Part shown: one piece after another, positions 9,550 through 17,834 of the stretch
Layout of the letters: each line of letters starts with the position of its first letter
Position numbering within the stretch: the stretch's first letter is position 1
DNA from: an uncultured beta proteobacterium
Lineage (GTDB): Bacteria; Pseudomonadota; Gammaproteobacteria; Burkholderiales; SG8-39
Assembly (NCBI GenBank): GCA_903859155.1
Contig: CAIOLO010000106.1
Location: 1 to 64,000 of the forward strand
Direction of reading: 5' to 3'
DNA: 64,000 nt
Notes under the pieces: generated by a model
Told to the model about the DNA's origin: nothing
The model's database searches: none
Seen by the model: only the letters and a program-made list of their open reading frames with translations
Made by a program: the position numbers and the translations under genes

Positions 9550-9569
9550 TATATTGGTTAATATATTGG
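9550..9569 (-). promoter_or_regulatory. direct-repeat operator candidate upstream of hipB
   Basis: Two copies of TATATTGG (9550-9557 and 9562-9569) are separated by TTAA, so they repeat every 12 bases, about one helical turn. They lie 18 bases upstream of the hipB start in an unusually AT-rich patch that could also hold the -10 element. Autorepression by HipB is typical of the family. The assignment is inferred from position. Confidence 0.4.
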
Positions 9570-9977
9570 CAATTCCGATTTTTCTCAAGTGCCCGCCGAC
9601 GTTTCGGCTGAGAGGAGGCGTTGTGGGACTCAGCGCTGGCAATCGCCTGTCCTGGGCATCGCAGCCCGTTGCTTGGTGCTTGCGGGTGCCGATCACCGCA
9701 TTCCATTGATATTTCTGCTGCGCGAGATATCGGGGATACAGGACTTCGTGGCGATCCATCCGTAGAGCGAGGACCTTTCACTGGTCGACAACGAGTTTTT
9801 GCCGCCTGGGCGCCTGGGCGCAGATACGCAGCGCGCCTCATGTGCTGACTTCCACGCCTGAAAGGCCACGACAGGAAAGCCAGCACTAACTATTTATGCA
9901 GCAGTACGATACCTGAGCTTGGCAGCTTAGATGCGTGAAGGGGTGAGCCCAACTTGCCTCGCGCGTTATTTCGGTGA
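9570..9977. other. non-coding stretch between the two toxin-antitoxin pairs
   Basis: About 400 bases lie here without a convincing gene. A minus-strand frame at 9532-9759 starts MDRHEVLYPRYLAQQK and reads protein-like for about 40 residues, but it matches nothing I recognise and runs into the hipB promoter. It may be a decayed gene remnant. No tRNA, integrase or terminal inverted repeat is visible. Confidence 0.4.
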
Positions 9978-10007
9978 TGCACATATATAATTACACTATT
10001 CTGTACA
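9978..10007 (+). promoter_or_regulatory. YefM/Phd-type operator candidate (TGTACA)
   Basis: A TGTACA hexamer at 10002-10007 and a one-mismatch TGCACA at 9978-9983 flank an AT-rich segment that probably contains the -10 region of the antitoxin gene. TGTACA is the core hexamer recognised by the E. coli YefM antitoxin (established knowledge). Use in this pair is inferred. Confidence 0.4.
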
Positions 10008-10020
10008 TATGGAGCTTGTC

Positions 10021-10248
10021 ATGAAGCAAGCCACATTTACCGAAGTGCGTAATCACGCCAAGCAGTATTTCGACCTTGTCGAATCCGGTGAATCGGTACG
10101 CGTGCTTCGCAATGGCAAGCCCATAGCCGATATTGTTCCGATTTTGGCGGATCTGCCTTCCTGGAAACGGCGCAAAGCACAACCACTGTTACTCGATGGT
10201 GTTTCGGTCAGCCAAATGATTCTTGGGGAACGCGAACCCATCTCCTGA
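10021..10248 (+). CDS. Phd/YefM-family antitoxin
   Basis: The 75-residue protein has the Phd/YefM DNA-binding fold: TEVRNHAKQYFDLVESGESVRVLRNGKPIADIVP at about 5-38 is the typical beta-alpha core that binds operator DNA. The C-terminal segment is the likely toxin-neutralising tail. ATG 10021 was chosen because GGAG lies 6 bases upstream; an in-frame ATG at 10009 is the alternative. It sits 13 bases ahead of a PIN-domain toxin gene and probably represses its own promoter through TGTACA sites. The antitoxin binds and blocks the RNase. Confidence 0.85.
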   Translation: MKQATFTEVRNHAKQYFDLVESGESVRVLRNGKPIADIVPILADLPSWKRRKAQPLLLDGVSVSQMILGEREPIS

Positions 10249-10261
10249 GAAGAATGGCCAG

Positions 10262-10675
10262 ATGCGCGTTTTTTTTGATTCCTCGGCCTTTGTAAAACGC
10301 TATGTCGGTGAAGTCGGGACCGATGCCGTGCTCGACTGGTGTGATCGCGCAACGGAAATTGGCTTGTCCGGTATCGCGCTCGCGGAGCTGATTTCGGTTT
10401 TTTGCCGCTTGCGCCGTGAAGGCAGGATCGACGACAACCAATATCGGCACCTGAAATCATTGTTGCTGGCGGATATCCAGGATGCCGTCATCTGTGATTT
10501 GACTGCGATGGTTTTGCGCGAGGCGGTAGCAAGCCTCGAAACCAACGTGCTGCGCGGCATGGACGCCATACACATCGGCAGCGCAGTCGTGCTGAAAGCC
10601 GATGTGTTCGTCACCGCCGATAAGCGTCAGCTCGATGCCGCTGCCCGTGCCGGGTTGCGAGCCGAAGCGGTTTAG
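10262..10675 (+). CDS. PIN-domain ribonuclease toxin (VapC family)
   Basis: The 137-residue protein is a PIN-domain endoribonuclease that would cleave RNA and stop growth when free of antitoxin. The four acidic residues that bind metal are visible: Asp in FFDSSAF (position 5), Glu in ALAELIS, Asp in MDAIH and Asp in TADKRQ. The length fits VapC. ATG 10262 places the first acidic strand at the N-terminus as in the family; an upstream in-frame start at 10223 would overlap the antitoxin. It follows the antitoxin by 13 bases. All key residues are present, so it is probably active. Confidence 0.85.
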   Translation: MRVFFDSSAFVKRYVGEVGTDAVLDWCDRATEIGLSGIALAELISVFCRLRREGRIDDNQYRHLKSLLLADIQDAVICDLTAMVLREAVASLETNVLRGMDAIHIGSAVVLKADVFVTADKRQLDAAARAGLRAEAV

Positions 10676-10701
10676 GGCCGCGTTCGCGCCGCCCTAAACC
10701 G
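10668..10701. terminator. convergent hairpin after vapC
   Basis: An 11-base perfect inverted repeat CGGTTTAGGGC / GCCCTAAACCG encloses a 12-base loop and includes the vapC stop codon. It lies between convergent genes. No T tract follows on either strand, so it may act as a transcript-end stabiliser instead. Confidence 0.5.
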
Positions 10702-10718
10702 TCGTGGTTTGTGCTTCT

Positions 10719-11831
10719 TTAGTAGTTCCACACCTTGCGCGCGATATTCACCACCAGTTCCAGTTTGCGCCACTGCTCATCCTGGGTGAGGCTGTTGCCG
10801 TGGTGGGTGCTGGAGAAGCCGCACTGGGTGGAAATGCACAGGTTCTCCAGGGGCACGTGTTTGGCGGCTTCGTCGATGCGACGGCAGACGGTGTCGACAT
10901 TCTCGAGCACCGGTGACTTGGTGGTTATGAGTCCAAGCACCACGTGTTTTTTGGAATTCTTCGGGAAAAAGCGCAGCGGCTCGAAGCCCCCGGCGCGGTC
11001 GGAATCGAATTCCATGAAGTAGCCGTCGACGTTCAATTCGTTGAGCATGAGATCGGCAACCGGTTCGTAGCCGCCGGAGGCCGCCCAGGTGTTCTTGAAA
11101 TTGCCGCGGCAGGTATGGGTGGTTACGGTGAGGTTCGCCGGCCGGCCCGCGATCGCCTGGTTGATGGCATTGGTGTAGGTGCGCAGCAGTTTGTTCGGGT
11201 CGTCGCCGTTTTTCTCGAAGGTCTCGCGATACTTGGGATCGCAGAGGTAGGCGAAGCTGACGTCATCGATCTGCAGGTACTTGCAGCCGGCGGCGACGTA
11301 ATCGTCAATTTCCTTTTTGTAGGCCGCAGAGACATCGGACCACATGAGGGCGAGATCGGGATAAACCTCGGTGCTGACTTTGGCGCGTCCGCCGCGGTGA
11401 TAGAGCATCGCGGGCGCAGGGATGGTGATCTTGGGGGTCTGCTTCACCACCGACTTCAAAAACTTGAAGTACTCGGTGAAGATGGGGTTGGTGCGATCCA
11501 CCTTGCCGGTAACGTGGAGGATGGGCGGTTGCTCGTCCGAGCCCTGAAAGCCGATCAGCGGCTTTTCCAGCACCGCCTTGACACCGTCGAGGCGCTCGAG
11601 GAAATCGATATGCCACCAGTCGCGGCTGTATTCCCCGTCGGTGATGCCTTTCAGCCCCACCGCCTCCTGCCTGGCCACGACCTCGCGGATGCATTTGTCG
11701 CGAATCGTGCCGTATTGCTCGGCACTCAGTTCGCCGGCGCGGAGTTTCAGGCGCGCTTCGGCGAGTTCCGCAGGGCGCAACAGGCTGCCGACCTGGTCGG
11801 CACGAAAAGGGGGATTGCTATTGACTGCCAT
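10719..11831 (-). CDS. MetE-like cobalamin-independent methyltransferase (short, C-terminal-domain type)
   Basis: The 370-residue protein matches the zinc-binding catalytic domain of cobalamin-independent methionine synthase, as in single-domain YxjG/YxjH and archaeal MetE proteins. The candidate zinc ligands are H239 and C241 in THTCRGN, a Glu in the MEFD segment and C337 in STQCGF. It would transfer a methyl group to a thiol such as homocysteine; the methyl donor of these short proteins is uncertain because the folate-binding N-terminal half of MetE is absent. GGAG lies 8 bases before the ATG. It follows fbp on the same strand after 96 bases. A true methionine synthase role is not assured. 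Confidence 0.8.
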   Translation of the reverse strand: MAVNSNPPFRADQVGSLLRPAELAEARLKLRAGELSAEQYGTIRDKCIREVVARQEAVGLKGITDGEYSRDWWHIDFLERLDGVKAVLEKPLIGFQGSDEQPPILHVTGKVDRTNPIFTEYFKFLKSVVKQTPKITIPAPAMLYHRGGRAKVSTEVYPDLALMWSDVSAAYKKEIDDYVAAGCKYLQIDDVSFAYLCDPKYRETFEKNGDDPNKLLRTYTNAINQAIAGRPANLTVTTHTCRGNFKNTWAASGGYEPVADLMLNELNVDGYFMEFDSDRAGGFEPLRFFPKNSKKHVVLGLITTKSPVLENVDTVCRRIDEAAKHVPLENLCISTQCGFSSTHHGNSLTQDEQWRKLELVVNIARKVWNY

Positions 11832-11927
11832 GGTGGTCTCCTCAGTTGACTGGCTGAACTAATTACTATCGATGACAAACGCAACAGACGTCAACCCACT
11901 TCGACAGTGGGAGGTCGGTGGGTGGTC

Positions 11928-12920
11928 TTATGCTTTGTGATAAGCGCTGACGTGCTCGACTTCGTTCTTCGAGCCCAGGATCACGCCTACGCGCTGGTGC
12001 AGGCCGGTGGGCTGAATATCGAGGATGCGTCTGCACCCGTCGGTGGCCGCGCCGCCGGCCTGCTCGACGATGAAGGACATGGGATTGGCCTCGTACATGA
12101 GGCGCAGCCGCCCCTCCTTGTTTTTGGCGTCCTTGGGATACATGAATATCCCGCCGCGCCACAGCGTGCGATAGACGTCGGCCACCATGGAGGCGACCCA
12201 GCGCATGTTGAAATCGCGTCCGCGCGCACCGGTTTTCCCGGCCAGGCATTCATCGATGTAGCGTCTGACCGGTGGCTCCCAGTTGCGCATATTGGAGGCG
12301 TTGATGGCGAATTCGCTGGTATCGACGGGAATGGACACCTTTTCCTGGGTCAGCACGAAAAACCCGGCATCGCGATCGAGCGTAAAGCCCACCGCGCCGC
12401 GGCCGACCGTCAGCACCATCAGGGTTGAGGGGCCATAGACCACGAAACCCGCAGCCAGTTGTTTCGACCCGGGCTGCAGGAAAGCCGCGGTATCGGGTTT
12501 GCTGAGGCCTTTCGGGCATTCCAGCACCGAGAAAATGGTGCCGATGGAAATGTTGACATCGATATTCGACGAGCCATCCAGCGGATCGAACAGCAGCAGA
12601 TAAGGCCCCTTCGGGTGGGCTTCCGGAATCTGGTAGGGTTCTTCCATTTCCTCCGACACCAGTGCCGCCAGCAGGCCGCTCGATTCCGTCGCCTCGATCA
12701 GCAGGTTGTTCGAAACCACGTCGAGCAGTTTCTGCATTTCGCCCTGTACATTTTCGGTGCCTGCAGAGCCCAGAATGTCTGCCACCGCCCCCTTGGCTAC
12801 CAGGGCGCCGATGGCCACACAGGCGCCGGCGACCCGCTCGATCAACTGTTTGAGTTCGGGCGTGACGGCGCCGGCCAGAACCTGCTCGGCGAGATACTGG
12901 GATAGTGACTTGTGGTGCAT
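11928..12920 (-). CDS. fbp: fructose-1,6-bisphosphatase, class I
   Basis: The 330-residue enzyme hydrolyses fructose-1,6-bisphosphate to fructose-6-phosphate in gluconeogenesis or the Calvin cycle. The metal-binding signature [10 protein letters not shown] (about residues 112-121) and the upstream EE dyad in LVSEEMEEP are intact, as is the C-terminal sugar-binding [18 protein letters not shown] segment. The length is typical. GGAGCAC precedes the ATG. A transaldolase gene lies 120 bases upstream on the same strand, so sugar-phosphate interconversion genes are grouped here. Confidence 0.95.
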   Translation of the reverse strand: MHHKSLSQYLAEQVLAGAVTPELKQLIERVAGACVAIGALVAKGAVADILGSAGTENVQGEMQKLLDVVSNNLLIEATESSGLLAALVSEEMEEPYQIPEAHPKGPYLLLFDPLDGSSNIDVNISIGTIFSVLECPKGLSKPDTAAFLQPGSKQLAAGFVVYGPSTLMVLTVGRGAVGFTLDRDAGFFVLTQEKVSIPVDTSEFAINASNMRNWEPPVRRYIDECLAGKTGARGRDFNMRWVASMVADVYRTLWRGGIFMYPKDAKNKEGRLRLMYEANPMSFIVEQAGGAATDGCRRILDIQPTGLHQRVGVILGSKNEVEHVSAYHKA

Positions 12921-13040
12921 GCTGTGCTCCAGGGATGTGGCAGCGCCGGACTGGGAATGTTGGCGACCGGCGGCGGGAAGGCCGCAATTATATCGGCAAC
13001 GAATTCAGCGTCAATGCGGTCCCCGGATCCATGTCCTGCC

Positions 13041-14180
13041 TCAGGAGGGCGGGGTCCGCAGTCGCGATTCCAGGGCTCCAAGCAGCTTGTTGAATGCATC
13101 GGCGAACAGCGTGACCCCCTCGTCTAGCAGTCGGTCGGTCACCGAGTCCAGGCTGATGCCTGCCTGTTCCAGTTCCGCCAGTTGCAATCGGGCTTCGGCG
13201 AGGCCTTCCCCGATGCTGCTGCGGGGCTTGCCATGGTCGCGAAACGCCGCAAGGGTTGCCGGCGGCAGCGTATTGACCGTGTCCGGTCCGATCAGTTCCT
13301 CGACGTAGAGCACGTCTCTGTAGGCGGGATTCTTGGTGCCGGTGCTGGCCCACAGCAGGCGTTGTGGTCGCGCTCCCGCGGCAGCCAGACTCTTCCAGCG
13401 CTTGCCCGCCAGCATTTTTTCAAACGACGCGTAGGCCAGTTTGGCATTGGCGATGGCAGCCTTGCCACGCAGCATCTTGAGCTTTTGCGCCAGCGCGGCA
13501 TCCGCCGCGGCAATCCTGGCCTCCAGCAGTGCGTCGACCGCGCTGTCGATGCGCGACACAAAGAAACTCGCCACGCTGGCGGTGCCGGCGAGATTGCCGC
13601 CGGCCGCAGCCAGCGTCTCCAGGCCCGACAGATAGGCCTCGGCGGCCGCCTCATAGGCGGAGCGGGCGAACAGCAGGGTTACATTGACGCTGATTCCCTC
13701 GCTGATCAACTGGCGGATAGCCGGAATTCCCGCAGGCGTGCCGGGCACCTTGATCATCAGGTTGGCACGGTCCACCGCGCGCCACAGCCGGCGCGCCTCG
13801 GTCAGTGTGCCCTGCGTGTTGTTGGCCAGCGCCGGCGATACTTCCAGGCTGACAAAACCATCGGCACCCGCGCTCGACGCGTGCACTTCCTTCATCACAT
13901 CGGCCGCGGCGCGAATGTCCTCGATCGCCAGTGATTCGTAAACCGTTGCGGCGTCAAGACCCGCGCGCGCAGCGCCGCCGATTGCGTCGGCGTACTCTGC
14001 CCCGCCAACCATGGCCTTCTCGAAAATCGCCGGATTGGAGGTCAGCCCGCGCAGGTCATCTTCTGCCACCAGGCGCGCCAGTTCGCCGGATTGAACCAGG
14101 TCGCGGCGGATGAAGTCCAGCCATACCGATTGGCCCAGGGCGCGAAGCGCCAGGAGCGGATTGTCATTTGTGGATTTCAA
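13041..14180 (-). CDS. tal: transaldolase
   Basis: The protein moves a three-carbon dihydroxyacetone unit between sugar phosphates in the non-oxidative pentose phosphate pathway. Visible motifs are GLTSNPAIFEKA near the N-terminus and LMIKVPGT with the Schiff-base Lys. I chose a TTG start at 14180, giving 379 residues, because GAAAGAA lies just upstream and family proteins start shortly before the LRALGQSVWLD segment. An ATG at 14255 would add 25 Cys- and Arg-rich residues and overlap the preceding lipoprotein gene by 32 bases. The sequence type resembles the roughly 370-residue transaldolases and not the short TalC type. Confidence 0.92.
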   Translation of the reverse strand: MKSTNDNPLLALRALGQSVWLDFIRRDLVQSGELARLVAEDDLRGLTSNPAIFEKAMVGGAEYADAIGGAARAGLDAATVYESLAIEDIRAAADVMKEVHASSAGADGFVSLEVSPALANNTQGTLTEARRLWRAVDRANLMIKVPGTPAGIPAIRQLISEGISVNVTLLFARSAYEAAAEAYLSGLETLAAAGGNLAGTASVASFFVSRIDSAVDALLEARIAAADAALAQKLKMLRGKAAIANAKLAYASFEKMLAGKRWKSLAAAGARPQRLLWASTGTKNPAYRDVLYVEELIGPDTVNTLPPATLAAFRDHGKPRSSIGEGLAEARLQLAELEQAGISLDSVTDRLLDEGVTLFADAFNKLLGALESRLRTPPS

Positions 14181-14223
14181 TGCATTTCTTTCGCAAACTG
14201 GACACGCGTCACGAGATTCGATA

Positions 14224-14985
14224 TCAGCGGATTCTCTCGAACGCGATGTCGCCATAATAGGCCTGGGTGGTGGCGCCGGTGTTGTCGGTGTCGGTCATGA
14301 TGGCCACGGCATAGATGCGGCCGGGCTCCTCGCCGAAAGCGCGCTTGTAGTCTTCGTAGATGTTGCGCGATTCGTCCCACCACTGCCCGAGCCTTTCACG
14401 GCCGCTTTCGGCGACGATCATTTTCGAGCGACCGGTGTGGCGGCTTTCGATCAGCGTCCCCTTGCCGGCCTTGTTCTCCCAGATATAGGAAAGCGTCGCA
14501 TAAGGCATCTCGAAGCCTGCAAACATGCGCATCTGCGTGGCAAAGAGCTTGTCGCTGAAATCCCATTTGTTTTTGTCGCCGCTGAAGGCAATGACTATGC
14601 GCACCGGCGAGTCCTCGGATTGCGCCTGGGTGTTGTCCGCGCCAGGAATCAGCGCCTCGACCATCCAGCGCCAGCGCAGTTTCTGGAATATTTTGGGATC
14701 GACATCCACGTCGTGTACCAGGCCGGAGGCGGAACCCTGCGCGTGTGCGCGCACCACATTGCGCCCGCGCAGGCTGACCATGCTGTACTCGGTGGGTTTT
14801 TTGAGCCGTGAAATCGTCCACGGCCGCCATCCACTCGGGAAATCTCCGTCTGCCTTGCCTTTGGAGAATTCGGCAACTGCCGGCAGCGCTACCAGATCCG
14901 GTGCGCGCTCGCCCATCGCCGCGCAGCCTCCCAGCAGGGCGGCAAGCGCCAGCGCTGGCAGGGTACGGATTTTGGAGCGACTCAT
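14224..14985 (-). CDS. DUF3047 lipoprotein
   Basis: The 253-residue protein carries a lipoprotein signal ending LLGGC (lipidated Cys21), so it is anchored in the periplasm. The rest fits DUF3047, a betaproteobacterial and deltaproteobacterial family of unknown function with a beta-sandwich look (WRWMV, DSPVRIVIAF, YATLSYIWEN). It ends 43 bases before the transaldolase start. No enzyme motif is apparent. The function is unknown. Confidence 0.8.
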   Translation of the reverse strand: MSRSKIRTLPALALAALLGGCAAMGERAPDLVALPAVAEFSKGKADGDFPSGWRPWTISRLKKPTEYSMVSLRGRNVVRAHAQGSASGLVHDVDVDPKIFQKLRWRWMVEALIPGADNTQAQSEDSPVRIVIAFSGDKNKWDFSDKLFATQMRMFAGFEMPYATLSYIWENKAGKGTLIESRHTGRSKMIVAESGRERLGQWWDESRNIYEDYKRAFGEEPGRIYAVAIMTDTDNTGATTQAYYGDIAFERIR

Positions 14986-15035
14986 TTAATCGACTGTTGG
15001 CATTCAGGTACCCGAGTCTTGCACGAAAACCCAGC

Positions 15036-16016
15036 TTACGGTAGAACCTTGACGGTTTTTACAAGGTCCAGCGTGTAGCCGCGCCGGAAGTCGGTCTCAG
15101 CCTTGAGCAATTTTGCCGATACCATGAATTCACGCGTGCGCTGCCAGCGCTCGTCGCTCATGCTCATCAGGCCCGAACCGGCGGCGTCGCCGCCGCTGAC
15201 CAGCGAATATTCCTTCAATTTGCGCAGGCCGTAAGCGATGAGTTCGTCTTCCATCTGCGGGTTAGCCTTTCTGATCAGCACATTGCCGGGGCGCGGATCG
15301 CTCAGGTAGCTTTTCCAGCCCTCGGCGCTTGCCTGAATGAAGGCGCGGATCGCAGGGCGCTTTCGCTCCAAAACCGCGCGGGTGGTGACGATGGTCTGCG
15401 CGTAAGGCGGATAGCCCAGATCGGCGAGCAGAAAGACCGTGGGTTTTACTCCGGCTTTTTCCACGGAATAGGGTTCGGAGGTGACGTAGCCCTGCTGCGA
15501 GGAGGTCTTGTCGGCGAGAAACGGTTGCACGCTGAATGCATAGGGACGCTTTTGCGCATCGGAAAATCCGTACCGTGCCACCAGCCAGGGCCAGAAGGTG
15601 GTGTTGCTGGCCGATCCGATGTAGATGGGTTTCCCCTTGAGATCCTCAATGCGCTTCGGGCCGGGATGCGCGATGAGAACCGCCGGATCCTTCTGGAAGG
15701 TTGCCGCTACCGTCACCACCGGCACGCCCTGCTCGAGCGCGGACAGTGTCTGGATGTCATACCCCATGAACAAATCCATTTCGCCGGCAGCCAGCAACTG
15801 CAGGCCGTTGACCTGAGGCCCGCCCATCTTGATCTCAACATCGATGCCGTGCTTTTTGTAAATTCCCTGCGCCAGCGCCTGGTAATACCCGCCGTGTTCG
15901 GCCTCGGCGAACCAGTTGGTAGTGAACACCAGCCGGGTCAGCGGTTGTGCGGCCGCAGTCGTTGCCAGAGTCAGGCCAAGCGCAATCCACACTAAATTGA
16001 TCAATTTTCGGCGCAT
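15036..16016 (-). CDS. ABC transporter substrate-binding protein, NMT1/THI5-like
   Basis: The 326-residue product has a Sec signal peptide cleaved after ATTAAAQ and a type 2 periplasmic binding fold of the NMT1/THI5/SsuA group. The N-terminal TNWFAEAEHGGYYQALAQGIYKKHGIDVEI segment is characteristic of proteins binding pyrimidine thiamine precursors or similar ring compounds. The permease and ATPase genes lie directly upstream on the same strand, so this is the last gene of an importer operon. The ligand cannot be fixed from sequence; a thiamine-precursor analogue, a nitrile or a sulfonate are all possible. GAGGA lies upstream of the ATG. Confidence 0.85.
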   Translation of the reverse strand: MRRKLINLVWIALGLTLATTAAAQPLTRLVFTTNWFAEAEHGGYYQALAQGIYKKHGIDVEIKMGGPQVNGLQLLAAGEMDLFMGYDIQTLSALEQGVPVVTVAATFQKDPAVLIAHPGPKRIEDLKGKPIYIGSASNTTFWPWLVARYGFSDAQKRPYAFSVQPFLADKTSSQQGYVTSEPYSVEKAGVKPTVFLLADLGYPPYAQTIVTTRAVLERKRPAIRAFIQASAEGWKSYLSDPRPGNVLIRKANPQMEDELIAYGLRKLKEYSLVSGGDAAGSGLMSMSDERWQRTREFMVSAKLLKAETDFRRGYTLDLVKTVKVLP

Positions 16017-16157
16017 GCCAGTGGGTCCTCGGAGGGTTATGAACGAGGCGGCGATGCCCCTTGTCGATCCCCTTGCATCTGGGGAAAATTTGAATAAATT
16101 CTAGCTCGAATCAGCGCCCGCTCAGCGTTTTCCCAATGGTTTTGCTGTCATCCGCCC

Positions 16158-16943
16158 TCAAGCCTCGGGCAGCAATTCGCTTTCGTGCCATTTTCCCAAA
16201 GCAAGCCGCGACAGCGCCACCATGATGACAAACAGCGCCACGCCGGTCAGCGTAATCAGGAAAAGCGCGGCGAACAGGCGCGGGACGTTCAGTTGCAGGC
16301 CCGATTGCAGGATCAGATAGGCCAGACCCGCGCCGCTGCCGCCGGTGCCGGCGACAAATTCGGCGACCACCGCGCCGATCAGCGCCATGCCGCTGGCGAT
16401 GCGCAGGCCGCCAAAGAAATAGGGCAGCGCGCCCGGAATGCGCAGGCGCAGCAGGATCTGCAGGCGCGAGGCTTTGTTCATGCGAAACAAATCCAGCAGG
16501 CCCGGATCGACGCTGCGCAGTCCCAGCGTGGTATTGGAGATCACCGGAAATATGGCCACGATGGTGGCGCACAGCACCAATGCGATGCTCGCGTCCTTCA
16601 CCCAGATGATCACCAGCGGCGCGATGGCAACGATGGGGGTCACCTGCAGCAGCACCGCGTAGGGGAACAGGGACATCTCCACCCAGCGGCTTTGCACGAA
16701 GAGAAAGGCTATGAGCGTGCCGGCAATGACCGCCAGCAGCAAAGCCATCACGGTCACCCGCAGCGTGATCAGCAGCGAATGCGCGAGCAGTTCCCAGTCC
16801 TGAGCCAGCGTTTGGGCGACGTCGGACGGGCCGGGCATGATGTAGCGCGGGATCTCGTAGACGGTGACCAGTCCATGCCAGGCGCTGACCACCAGCACGC
16901 CGATGGCAAGCGGCAGGAGGATCCTGCTCAGGCGGGTGTTCAT
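16158..16943 (-). CDS. ABC transporter permease (NMT1/SsuC-type importer)
   Basis: The 261-residue inner-membrane protein has about six hydrophobic segments. The EAA-loop region GGLRIASGMALIGAVVAEF near 165-185 contacts the ATPase. It belongs to the nitrate/sulfonate/taurine permease family. The ATG overlaps the ATPase stop by 4 bases (16940-16943), showing translational coupling. Together with the flanking ATPase and binding-protein genes it forms a complete importer. Confidence 0.9.
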   Translation of the reverse strand: MNTRLSRILLPLAIGVLVVSAWHGLVTVYEIPRYIMPGPSDVAQTLAQDWELLAHSLLITLRVTVMALLLAVIAGTLIAFLFVQSRWVEMSLFPYAVLLQVTPIVAIAPLVIIWVKDASIALVLCATIVAIFPVISNTTLGLRSVDPGLLDLFRMNKASRLQILLRLRIPGALPYFFGGLRIASGMALIGAVVAEFVAGTGGSGAGLAYLILQSGLQLNVPRLFAALFLITLTGVALFVIMVALSRLALGKWHESELLPEA

Positions 16944-17800
16944 GTTTGCGCCCCCTGGCGGGCGTTGGCCTGCGCGCCGTGGCTGGCCTCGCCCAACAAC
17001 GCAAACAGTTCGCGGCAGCAGGCGCTAAAACGTTCACTGCCGCGAAACGCATCGTCGCGCGGATAGGGTTCGTCGATCGGCACTTCGCGCAGGATGCGCC
17101 CGGGGCGCGCCGACATCACCAGCACCCGGGTCGAGAGGAATACCGCCTCGTAAATCGAATGCGTCACGAATACGATGGTCTGGCCCTGCGCGCGCCACCA
17201 CTCGAGCAGTTCGCCATCGAGCTTGTTGCGGGATATTTCATCCAGCGCACCGAACGGTTCGTCCATGAGCAGCAGATCGGGCTCCGTGACCAGCGCCCGC
17301 GCGATCGAAACCCGCATCTGCATGCCGCCGGACATCGCGCGCGGATAATGGTTTTCAAAGCCGCGCAGGCCGACCTGGTCAAGCGCCCGCGTGGCCGCGG
17401 TGTTGGCCTCGCCTCGCGCGGTCCCCGCCAGGTCCAGCGGCAGGCGCACATTGGCCAGCACCCGCGTCCAGGGCATCAGCGTAGGGTGCTGAAACACGAA
17501 AACCAGCCGCCGGCCGGCCGCACCGATGGTGGCAAATTCACCGCCCCACCAGTGCAAGGTGCCTTCGCTGGGAGTGGTCAGGCCCGCGAGCATGCGCAAC
17601 AGCGTCGATTTGCCGCATCCCGAAGGACCGATCAGGGTGACGAATTCGCCGCGATGCACATCGAGGTCGAACGGTTCGAGCGCGCGCATCGGCGTGCTCT
17701 TGCGGTCGCCGCCGAACTGCTTGCCGGCGCCGCGCGCCCGGAACACCGGCACCGGCGCCGACTGCGTGGCTTCATCATGGGCCGTCCGATCGGCGTTCAT
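16940..17800 (-). CDS. ABC transporter ATP-binding protein (NMT1/SsuB-type importer)
   Basis: The 286-residue cytoplasmic ATPase powers the importer encoded downstream. Walker A GPSGCGKST (about 58-66), Q-loop VFQHPTLMPW, signature MSGGMQMR, Walker B LLLMDEPFGALDE and the switch His in VTHSIYEA are all present. The first 30 residues are a non-conserved extension. It is the first gene of the three-gene operon and starts 34 bases after the tyrS stop on the same strand, so read-through from tyrS is possible. Confidence 0.93.
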   Translation of the reverse strand: MNADRTAHDEATQSAPVPVFRARGAGKQFGGDRKSTPMRALEPFDLDVHRGEFVTLIGPSGCGKSTLLRMLAGLTTPSEGTLHWWGGEFATIGAAGRRLVFVFQHPTLMPWTRVLANVRLPLDLAGTARGEANTAATRALDQVGLRGFENHYPRAMSGGMQMRVSIARALVTEPDLLLMDEPFGALDEISRNKLDGELLEWWRAQGQTIVFVTHSIYEAVFLSTRVLVMSARPGRILREVPIDEPYPRDDAFRGSERFSACCRELFALLGEASHGAQANARQGAQT

Positions 17801-17834
17801 GGGCTTGGTGCGGGGACCCGGACGGTGCGCAGGG

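Noticed and set aside
9230-9886. 218-residue version of the HipB-like protein
   Set aside because: The 118-residue extension is low-complexity, crosses the operator-like repeats and is unlike any HTH antitoxin.
8277-10675. Genomic island with integrase or transposase
   Set aside because: Despite lower GC and two toxin-antitoxin pairs, I see no integrase, transposase, tRNA boundary or direct-repeat ends.
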